Source of the DNA: Siculibacillus lacustris
Lineage (GTDB): Bacteria; Pseudomonadota; Alphaproteobacteria; Rhizobiales; Ancalomicrobiaceae
Assembly: GCF_004328075.1 (NCBI RefSeq)
Contig: NZ_SJFN01000019.1
Span: forward strand, 1 to 64,000
Length of the DNA stretch: 64,000 nucleotides
Reading direction: 5' to 3'
Each line of letters opens with the position of its first letter. Position 1 is the stretch's first letter. The notes beneath the pieces are model-generated. The model was not told where the DNA came from, did not search any database, and saw nothing but the letters and a program-made list of their open reading frames with translations. The position numbers were made by a program, and so were the translations under genes. Below, piece by piece: positions 17,137 through 24,219 of the stretch.

Positions 17137-20025
17137 TCAGATGCCCAGCATGGTCGGCAGCTTCTGCTGCGGCTTCGGCGGCTCGGGGCGCGCTTCCGCC
17201 TTGGGCTCGGCCTTGGGCTCGGCCCGTGGCGGACGGGGCTCCCTGGGTTCGGCCACCTTGGGCTTCGGCCGTTCCTTCTTCTCGACGCAGCGGCCGTCCT
17301 GAACCACCTCGTTGTCGCCGCAGACCAGCGGACAGACGCGCCCCTCCGGCTCGGCCTCAAGCCGCGCCAGCAGCGTCTCGTCGATCACCACCTTGTTGCG
17401 GTCGACGCTCTGGCCCCGGTGGCGCAGATAGGTGCGCGCGGCGTCGAGCGCCTGGCTCTCGCGGCGGGCATCGATGGCGCCGTCGTAGCAACCGAGCCGC
17501 TTCAGCGCCGTCTCGGCGCGGGTGATGCGGGTCGCCGGATCGATGGTCACCGGCGGCGTCACGTCCGGCACTTGCGGCGGCTTGACCTCCAACGAGGCGA
17601 GCACCACCGGCTTCAGGCGGGCGCAGGTGAGAGCGGCGGCGAAGCGGCCGAGCTCCTCGCGCGCGGCTTCGCCGAGACCGCGCAGCCGCTCGACCTCGCC
17701 GGCCTCGCGGACGCAGACCTCTTCCGCCGCCTGTTTCTCGCCGCGCAGCCGTTCGATCTCGGCATTGACCGCCTCGAGGACGCGCGGGCATTTGGCACCC
17801 GCTGCGAAACCGCTCAGCTTGGCCTCGAGGCCGCGATCGAGCCTGTCGAAGGCCGCCTGTTCGGTTTCGCATTGGCGTTCGGCGGCCTCGCGGTCGCGTT
17901 TGGCGGCGGCTTCGGCCTTGTCGCGGGCGGCGGCCTCCTCGCGACGGGCGAGGTCGGCGAGCGCCGTGTCGATGCGGCCACGGTTGTCGGCGCAGGTGGT
18001 CTTGGCGACGAGCGCTTGGAGCTCCGGGCGACGACCGGCGGCGGCGAAGCCGTCGATCTGGCCCGCCTCCTTGCGACAGGCCTCCTCTTTGGCGACCCGC
18101 GCCGCGGCTTCGGCCTTCTCCTGGGCTTCGCGGGCCTTCTGGGCGGCCTCGAGTTCCTGACGCTGCTTCTCGGCGAGCTCGCGCTTGCCGATCTCGGCGA
18201 GCGCCAGATCGACGCGGCCGCGGGTATCCGGGCAGATCGACTTGGCGGCCAGCGCCTGGAGCTCGGAGGCGCGGCCGGCGGCGGTCAGGCTCGTGACCTG
18301 CGCCTCGTCCTTGCGACAGGCCTCCTCGCGCGCCAACTTGGCGGCGGCCTCGGCCTTTTCCTGCGCCTCACGGGCCTTCTGCGCGGCCTCCGCGTCGAGG
18401 CGTTGCTTGTCGGCGACCTCGCGGGCGGCGATGGCGGCGAGCGCGGTCTCGATGCGGCCCTTCGCGTCCGGGCAGGCGGTCTTGGCGGCGATCGCCTGGA
18501 GGTCGGGCCGACGGCCGGCGGTGGCGAGCTGATCGATCTGCGTCTCTTCCTTGCGGCAGGCCTCCTCGCGCGCCAGCTTGGCGGCGGCTTCGGCCTTCTC
18601 CTGAGCCTCGCGGGCCTTCTGAGCGGCTTCTGCCTCGAGGCGCTGCTTCTCGGCGGCCTCGCGGCGGCCGATCTCGGCCAGCGCGGTGTCGATGCGGCCG
18701 CGGGACTCGGGACAGGTCGCCTTGGCGACCAGCGCCTGGAGATCGGGGCGCTTGCCGGTCGCGGCAGCGGCGTCGATTTGGGCGGCTTCCTTGCGGCAGA
18801 GCTCCTCGCGGGCGATCCGCGCCGCTTCCGCCTCGGCGCGGGCCTTCTCGGCGGCCTCACGGGTGGCGAGCGCCGCGAGCGCCTGATCGACGCGGCCGGC
18901 CGTCGCCGGGCATTCGGCCTGCTGCTTGAGCGCGGTGAGATCGGCCTTGCCGCCGGCGCCGGCGAGTTCGGCGACCCGGGCGGCTTCCGCGGCGCAGGCC
19001 TGTTCCTGGCGTTCGCGCGCCTTGCGCTCGCGTTCGGCGGCGGCGGCCGCCTCCTCCTTGCGCCGCGCTTCTTCCAGCACCTTGCGGGCCTCGTCGAGCA
19101 CCTGGAGGCGGAAGCGGGCGTCGGGCGCGAATTCCGAGGCCGGGAAGCGCGACAGGAAATCGCGGAAATCGCCGATGTCGCTCGACCAGCGGATTCGCGC
19201 CCAGAACATCCGGTCGGATTCGGTGCGGTTGAGGTAATATTCCTCGAGCAGCGAGATGGTGATCTCGGGCGCCTGACGGCCGCCGGTGCTGTCGAACACG
19301 TCCTTGGTGACGCGCCGGAACATCTGGGTGATTTCCAGCCCGGGCTCTTTCGACCACTTCAGGAAGGCCCGGGTGAAGGGGCTGTTGCGCGCCTTGCCGT
19401 CCTCGGCGACATCGAAGGGGGCGGTGGCGAAGGCGACGATCGAGCCCTGCGGCCGCATCACCCGGGTCAGGCCGCGGGTTTGGCCCTGGGGGGCGGTCGG
19501 GGTGGTGCGCAGCGCCGGACGCTCGGTGAAGGGATCGTTGCGGCAGGCGTCGAAGATCATGATGCGGATGCCGGCGACCTTGTTCAGGACCTCGCGGATG
19601 TCGTCGGCGGGCAACATGTCGAACTTCAGTGCGTCCTCGTCCTCGAGCGCCGCGTCGGTCGGCATCAGGAAGAAGCGGCCCTGATACTGCAGGGCGTGGC
19701 CGGCGTAATAGACCAGCGCCGTGTCGGCGCCGGCGACCAGCCGCGAAAAGTCCTTGAGCACCGGGCGGATGGCGTTCTTCTCGACGTCGGTGCGAATCAT
19801 CACCTCGAAGCCGAGATCGCGCAGCGTGGTGGCCACGTCCTCGGCGTCGTTCTTGGGATTGGTCAGGGCGACGACGTTCTTGTAGGTCGAATTGCCGATC
19901 ACCAGCGCGACGCGGCGCTCGGCGAAGGCCGGACCGGCGAAGGCGACGAGCAGCGCCAGGAACGCGAGCGCCGACAGTGCGACGCACCGCCATGCTCCTC
20001 GCCCTGCCCTCGCCGCCCTCGACAT
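17137..20025 (-). CDS. Secreted caspase-like (C14) cysteine peptidase with Cys-paired coiled-coil repeats
   Basis: 962 residues. Signal peptide about 1-35 (ALLVAFAGPAFA). The caspase p20-like domain (about 36-265) has the full dyad: His110 in YYAGHALQ and Cys161 in FDACRNDPF. The opening RVALVIGNSTYKNV is typical of bacterial caspase homologues, which usually cut after Arg or Lys. Residues about 320-720 are Ala/Glu/Lys/Arg-rich helices made of 80-residue repeats, each with two cysteines. A peptidoglycan-binding-like helical piece (RLGCYDGAIDARRESQALDAARTYL, about 840-865) follows, with a Cys pair (CPLVCGDNEV) and a Pro/Lys/Glu-rich tail. The trypsin/pseudo-caspase gene lies 138 bp upstream on the same strand. 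A periplasmic protease is expected; its substrate is unknown. Confidence 0.88.
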   Translation of the reverse strand: MSRAARAGRGAWRCVALSALAFLALLVAFAGPAFAERRVALVIGNSTYKNVVALTNPKNDAEDVATTLRDLGFEVMIRTDVEKNAIRPVLKDFSRLVAGADTALVYYAGHALQYQGRFFLMPTDAALEDEDALKFDMLPADDIREVLNKVAGIRIMIFDACRNDPFTERPALRTTPTAPQGQTRGLTRVMRPQGSIVAFATAPFDVAEDGKARNSPFTRAFLKWSKEPGLEITQMFRRVTKDVFDSTGGRQAPEITISLLEEYYLNRTESDRMFWARIRWSSDIGDFRDFLSRFPASEFAPDARFRLQVLDEARKVLEEARRKEEAAAAAERERKARERQEQACAAEAARVAELAGAGGKADLTALKQQAECPATAGRVDQALAALATREAAEKARAEAEAARIAREELCRKEAAQIDAAAATGKRPDLQALVAKATCPESRGRIDTALAEIGRREAAEKQRLEAEAAQKAREAQEKAEAAAKLAREEACRKEETQIDQLATAGRRPDLQAIAAKTACPDAKGRIETALAAIAAREVADKQRLDAEAAQKAREAQEKAEAAAKLAREEACRKDEAQVTSLTAAGRASELQALAAKSICPDTRGRVDLALAEIGKRELAEKQRQELEAAQKAREAQEKAEAAARVAKEEACRKEAGQIDGFAAAGRRPELQALVAKTTCADNRGRIDTALADLARREEAAARDKAEAAAKRDREAAERQCETEQAAFDRLDRGLEAKLSGFAAGAKCPRVLEAVNAEIERLRGEKQAAEEVCVREAGEVERLRGLGEAAREELGRFAAALTCARLKPVVLASLEVKPPQVPDVTPPVTIDPATRITRAETALKRLGCYDGAIDARRESQALDAARTYLRHRGQSVDRNKVVIDETLLARLEAEPEGRVCPLVCGDNEVVQDGRCVEKKERPKPKVAEPREPRPPRAEPKAEPKAEARPEPPKPQQKLPTMLGI
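18061..19020 (-). repeat. Four tandem 240-bp repeats in the caspase gene
   Basis: The segment encoding EEACRKE recurs at exact 240-bp steps (blocks near 18061, 18301, 18541 and 18781), so one unit is 80 residues. Each contains CRKE, about 27 residues later a second Cys (CPD/CPE), the RGRIDTALAEI helix and an AQKAREAQEKAEAAAKLA coiled coil. A fifth, more diverged unit lies at each edge. The central two units are the closest to each other. Confidence 0.82.
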
Positions 20026-20163
20026 GCGTCGTTCCCGTTTCCGACCGCCGCAGCGGCGCCCCCCCGAGCCGGCTCCGTCCGAAGCCTAACCCGCCCCCGA
20101 TCGGCGAGCAATCTCAACCCTGCGACCGAGCGGCGCGACGTCGCGCGCCCCCGATCCGCTCGT

Positions 20164-22719
20164 TCATTTCGCCGCCGCCTGCCCGTTGCGCGGCAGCACC
20201 GCATCGAAGGACCAACCGATCTCGGCGAGCTGGGCGCTGCCCGGATCGAGCGCCTGCAGACCACGGACATGGCGATCGAGGAACAGCAGGCCACCGGCCA
20301 GATCGGCGGCATTGCCCGGCTGTTCCGGCAGGTCGATCGCCTGCAGCGGCTTGTCGGAGAGCAGCGCGACCAGCCCGAGCGCACCGCCGGCGGCCGCCCC
20401 GGGCGAAGGTTCGCGCAGGCCGGTGAGGGTCACGGTGCGACCCGGCTGGATCAGGTTGACGTCGCGCACCGGCTTGGTCGAGCGGCGCAGCGCGTCGACG
20501 TCGGGCCAGATCTGGCGCATCTGGCCGTCCTTGCCGATCTCGATCAGCAGCAGCCAGCCGGGCTTGCGGGTCGAAACCTGGATCGGCGGCCGGGTGCCGG
20601 CGGCGCGCGGCGCGGCGAAGTCGGCCTCGAGCTTGACCTCGGCCGGGTTGGCGGCCTTCGGCACGTCGCGGGCCTCGGCGCCGCGGGCGCGAGCGGCCGA
20701 GACGGCGGCACCGAGGGCGGCTTCCGACGCGGTCAGTTGCGGCGTCAGGCCGAGCCGGCACAGGGCGCCCAATTCGTCGCAGCGGGCGAGCGCGGCGGCC
20801 CGAATGGTCGCGGCGAATTCCGACAGCGTCACTTCGGCCTGGCGGCCGGCGACGAGGCGGCCGGCGCGCAGACCGTCGACCCACAGGCGGGTGAACACGC
20901 CCATCGGTTCGGCACCGGTGCGATCGACCAACGCCCATTGATCGAAGCCCGAGCCGGTCCACACCACCGCCCGGCCGGACGGGTCGATGCCGCCGGCAGC
21001 ACCTTCGGAGAGCTGGATCTCGGCGAGATCGGGCGGCAGGTCGAGCACCGCCTCGACGGCGCGCACGCCGCCGACGTCTTCGGGCTTGGCGCGGGTCGGC
21101 CGCTGGAACTCGCGGCGCGATACCGGCGTGGCGTCGAACACCGCGGTCACCGAGCGATCGGCGAGACGGGCGACCACGCGGCGCAGATCGGCGGTGGTGA
21201 TGGCGCCGCCGACGTCGCGGACCCGGCCCTCGTCGTCGCGTTGCAACGCGAGGTCGATCGGCACGATCACCGGACCGGGAAGGCCGTCGCGCAGCGACGG
21301 AAACACCCGGCTCTGGAAGCCCTGGCCGCTGTAATAGAGGAACACCCGGGCGCCGGGGGTCGAGCCCTGGACGATCCAGGCATCGAGCGCCGCCAGGATG
21401 TTGGCGCGGGTCGCCTTCTCGTTGGTCAGGGTCATGATCTGATCGCGGCGGAAGCCGAGGGTGTCGACCAGCATCGCCGACACCGCCTCGGCGTCGGCGA
21501 CCGAGCCGGTGAGGCTCAGGGGATCGATGTAGCCGTCGATGCCGATCACCAGGGCGCGGTCGCCGCGTTCGACGAGCGAGGCGGAGCGGGCGACCGACGA
21601 GGGCGTGACCAGTTCGAACAGGGGCGCGGACGGCGCGCCGGCCACGCCGGCGTCGGGCAACGAAGCGACGGCGACCGGCGCGGTGTCGGCGGACAGCCGA
21701 TGCTCGGTCGACGGCCGGGCGGCGGCGGCGATGGCGTCGCCGGTGATCATGCGGATCCACGGCTCGAAATAGGCGACGCGGGTGTAGACGCCGAATCGGC
21801 TCTTGCGGCCGCAGCCTTCGCCCCAGCTGACGACGCCGGCCTGGGCCCAGGCGCCGGAGAGATCGCGCACCATCAAGGGGCCGCCGGAATCGCCGCGGCA
21901 GGCGTCGCGGCCGCCGGCGGCGAAGCCGGCGCAGATGTTGCGTTCGTCGATCGAATTACCCTTCAGCTGGCTGTCGACATAGGCGCCGCGGCAGCGGTCG
22001 ACGTCGACCACCGGCAGTTCGACCTCCTGGAGGTCGGAAGGCAACAGTTCGAGATCGAAATTGGCGGTCTCCTTGACGAAACCCCAACCGACCACCGTGG
22101 CGGCGAGCCCCGAAAGATCGTTCTGGCGATCGGCCTCGCCGAGCAGGGCGATCGCCGGTGCGCCGGCCGGGCGTTCGAGTTCGACCAGGGCGACGTCGTT
22201 GGCGAAGTCGCCGGGCTGGAAGTCGGGATGATAGATGACGTTCTTGGCCCGCACCGCGCGGCGGGCGAGGTCGTCGTCCTTGGACATCACGGTGGCGAGG
22301 TGGGAGCGGCCGGCGACCACCAGGATGTCACGCGCGAAGATCGACTGGCGGCGCGCGCCGGGGCCGGCACCGGCGACGAAGCAATGGGCGGCGGTCAACA
22401 CCCAGGTCGACGCGATCACCGTACCGCCGCAGTGGGTGCGGAAGCGGCCGCGGCCGGCCGGGTCGGGAGCGTAGATCTCGACCTGTGACGGCCAGGCGCC
22501 GTCGGCGGCCTTGCGCCCGCCGACCACGCGGGTGAGCCCCGGATCGGCATCGGCGAGCGGCGTCGGCATCACCGCCGCGGCGGTCGGCGCGGCGGGCTTG
22601 GCCGGCGTCTTGCGGACGGCCTCCGCGGCCTCGGCGGAGCCGGCGACCAGAACGAACGCCAGGAGCCCGGCCCCGGCGCGGGCGAGAAGGCGGGAGGGAA
22701 GGCTCGTGGCGGGTCTCAT
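20164..22719 (-). CDS. Trypsin-like (S1) protease fused to a caspase fold lacking its catalytic dyad
   Basis: 851 residues. Signal peptide about 1-32. The S1 protease domain (about 65-325) starts RVVGG, the usual activation site. It has the complete triad His112 (TAAHC), Asp175 (NDVALVE) and Ser278 (GDSGGP). Asp272 at the pocket base predicts cutting after Arg/Lys. A linker (330-380) leads to a caspase fold (about 385-640): RALVIGIDGYID, LYYSGQG and VFDATPVSR align with the two caspase motifs, but Gln466 replaces the His and Thr531 replaces the Cys. The C-terminal region (about 715-851) resembles DUF4384 (PGWLLLIEIGKDGQMRQIWPD). The start is 16 bp after the DUF4384-like gene, so the two form an operon. 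Secreted or periplasmic. Confidence 0.88.
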   Translation of the reverse strand: MRPATSLPSRLLARAGAGLLAFVLVAGSAEAAEAVRKTPAKPAAPTAAAVMPTPLADADPGLTRVVGGRKAADGAWPSQVEIYAPDPAGRGRFRTHCGGTVIASTWVLTAAHCFVAGAGPGARRQSIFARDILVVAGRSHLATVMSKDDDLARRAVRAKNVIYHPDFQPGDFANDVALVELERPAGAPAIALLGEADRQNDLSGLAATVVGWGFVKETANFDLELLPSDLQEVELPVVDVDRCRGAYVDSQLKGNSIDERNICAGFAAGGRDACRGDSGGPLMVRDLSGAWAQAGVVSWGEGCGRKSRFGVYTRVAYFEPWIRMITGDAIAAAARPSTEHRLSADTAPVAVASLPDAGVAGAPSAPLFELVTPSSVARSASLVERGDRALVIGIDGYIDPLSLTGSVADAEAVSAMLVDTLGFRRDQIMTLTNEKATRANILAALDAWIVQGSTPGARVFLYYSGQGFQSRVFPSLRDGLPGPVIVPIDLALQRDDEGRVRDVGGAITTADLRRVVARLADRSVTAVFDATPVSRREFQRPTRAKPEDVGGVRAVEAVLDLPPDLAEIQLSEGAAGGIDPSGRAVVWTGSGFDQWALVDRTGAEPMGVFTRLWVDGLRAGRLVAGRQAEVTLSEFAATIRAAALARCDELGALCRLGLTPQLTASEAALGAAVSAARARGAEARDVPKAANPAEVKLEADFAAPRAAGTRPPIQVSTRKPGWLLLIEIGKDGQMRQIWPDVDALRRSTKPVRDVNLIQPGRTVTLTGLREPSPGAAAGGALGLVALLSDKPLQAIDLPEQPGNAADLAGGLLFLDRHVRGLQALDPGSAQLAEIGWSFDAVLPRNGQAAAK

Positions 22720-22735
22720 CGGTCGAGGCCTTTCA

Positions 22736-23548
22736 TCACGGTTGCACCATCAGGGCACGCGTCCCGACGCGGAGATCGCCCCCATCGACGGCATCGAGCA
22801 AGCCCAGGGCCTCGCCGGCGGCGCGACGGCGGTCGAGCCGGCGCAGCGAGCGGACGAAGCCGGAGAGATCGCCGGTGGTCGACAGGACCACCAGATTGTC
22901 GGTGCCGGTCGGTGCGCTGGCGTCGAGCGGTACCGCCAGATCGGGTGCGGCGATCACCGTCGGGTCGAGCTTGGTCGGATAGAGCAGAGTGGTGCGGCCG
23001 ATTCCGTCGACGGAGAAGACCGCCACCGAGCGGCCGGCGACGTCGGAGATCTGCAATTCGACTCGGGCGCCGAGGCGGGCGGCACGGTCGTCGGGCTGCA
23101 GGCGCATCGTCTGACCGGCGCGCTGGACGAGTTCGCGCACCCGGCGGATCAGCGCCACCCGGTCGGCGGCGCCCGGCAGATCGGCGCGATCGACGGCGAG
23201 GGCGACGACGTCGCCGCGTTCGGAGAGTTCGCCGGAGGCGGGATCCCAGACGAGATCGGGGCGGACGTCGGCGCGGACGAATTCCAGCGGTGCCAACCGC
23301 CCCGTGAGCCCGTCGAACACCGCCGGCTCCCCCTTCTTGGGCGCCAGTCGGACCGGCGCCACCGCCGAGGTCGGGCGCGGCGCATCGGCACGCGACGGAT
23401 CGAGCGGCAGGTCGACGCTCTGATCGGTGACGATGCCGCGCAGCAGCGAGCCGCCTTCGTCGACGACCAGCGGCGCGGCGGCGACGGGCGCGGCCACCGC
23501 GAGGGTCCAGATCAGGGCGAAACGAAGGCAGGAACGCCGGTCGGTCAT
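22736..23548 (-). CDS. Secreted DUF4384-like protein
   Basis: 270 residues from the ATG at 23548, chosen because it gives a clean Sec signal (CLRFALIWTLAVAAPVAAAP); an ATG 30 bases upstream would add ten residues before it. The C-terminal half (about 140-265) matches the pattern of DUF4384: VELQISDVAGRSVAVFSVD, GRTTLLYPT, then a PTGTDNLVVLST strand. Such domains accompany bacterial caspases and secreted kinases. The N-terminal 110 residues are not recognised. It is the first gene of a unit with the trypsin/pseudo-caspase fusion (16-bp gap) and probably the caspase. It may be a partner or regulator of these proteases, which is inference from position. Confidence 0.75.
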   Translation of the reverse strand: MTDRRSCLRFALIWTLAVAAPVAAAPLVVDEGGSLLRGIVTDQSVDLPLDPSRADAPRPTSAVAPVRLAPKKGEPAVFDGLTGRLAPLEFVRADVRPDLVWDPASGELSERGDVVALAVDRADLPGAADRVALIRRVRELVQRAGQTMRLQPDDRAARLGARVELQISDVAGRSVAVFSVDGIGRTTLLYPTKLDPTVIAAPDLAVPLDASAPTGTDNLVVLSTTGDLSGFVRSLRRLDRRRAAGEALGLLDAVDGGDLRVGTRALMVQP

Positions 23549-23720
23549 GTCGATCTTCGCTCGATTCCTCAATTCCATCCGTGGATGCGGCGGAATTCTG
23601 CGGATTTTACATCCGCCTTGTGGCGACGTCGCGATGGCGCCGACGAGGGCGAGAGCCGTGACGGTCTCGCCCGACGGGAGACGCGGCACGGCCTCGCCGA
23701 TGGATCGGGACCGCGGTCGC

Positions 23721-23827
23721 CTAGAGCATGTTCCGATCAGACTGACCCAGTCTGATCGACCAGAACTTGCTCCTCCGAAAATCGGGAGTGGCTTTCGACC
23801 TGATGCAATCAGGTCGAAAGCCACTCC
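23721..23827. repeat. Intergenic palindromic (REP-like) element with two hairpins
   Basis: CTAGAGCATGTTCCGATCAG opens the element. A first hairpin has an 11-bp perfect stem (23734-23744 with 23748-23758). A second has a 19-bp perfect stem (23785-23803 with 23809-23827) and loop TGCAA. The opening resembles repeated extragenic palindromes that I know from Hyphomicrobiales genomes. It lies directly after the stop of the small gene at 23834, so it may also act as its terminator and separate the T6SS locus from the protease module. Confidence 0.7.
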
Positions 23828-23833
23828 GGCGCC

Positions 23834-24166
23834 TCAGTCGGGCAGCGGCGCGGTGATCTTGAGATGCCAGGCGCCGGTCGGATCGACGTAGCCGGCATAG
23901 ACCAGCCGGTCCCACTTGCGGCCGATGCCGTCGAACCAGGCGGCGAGTTCGGCGACCGCGGCGCGCAACTCGTCGGTCGGTTCGACCGTCTCGGCGGTCT
24001 GGTCGGGCTGAAGGATGGCAATGGTCTGACCGCCGCCGTCGAGCCCGGTGCGCGGCTCGATCGAGACGATGAAGCCCTGCCAGGCTTCGGGAATGATCGC
24101 GAAGACTTCGTCGATGATCTTCTGATCGATGGCCGACTGCTCGTTGGGCAATACCGTTTTCGACAT
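23834..24166 (-). CDS. Small cytoplasmic protein of unknown function
   Basis: 110 residues from the ATG at 24166, preceded by GGGGAGCG at good spacing. No signal peptide. Predicted alternation of helix (IDQKIIDEVFAIIPEAWQG), strands (FIVSIEPR, GQTIAILQP), helix (ELRAAVAELAAWFDGIG) and strands (RLVYAGYVDPTGAWHLKI) loosely recalls YezG/DUF600-type immunity proteins, in which an IPE-W motif opens and a W-S-F strand closes the fold. That match is weak and unverified. It follows the Ser/Thr kinase gene by 53 bp on the same strand and ends at the palindromic element, so it is probably the last gene of the T6SS operon. Confidence 0.65.
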   Translation of the reverse strand: MSKTVLPNEQSAIDQKIIDEVFAIIPEAWQGFIVSIEPRTGLDGGGQTIAILQPDQTAETVEPTDELRAAVAELAAWFDGIGRKWDRLVYAGYVDPTGAWHLKITAPLPD

Positions 24167-24219
24167 GACACGCTCCCCTGACTGAAATGCTCTCGGATCG
24201 ATGCCGCCGGCCCCCCCGG

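Noticed and set aside
17137-20025. Reading the Ala/Glu/Lys-rich repeats as a TolA or colicin-type protein
   Set aside because: The N-terminal domain has clear caspase motifs with both catalytic residues, and no TolA or pore-forming domain is present.
16720-22488. A 1922-residue open frame on the plus strand across the caspase and protease genes
   Set aside because: Product is Gly/Ala/Arg-rich with no motif; the minus strand has two genes with intact catalytic motifs and signal peptides.
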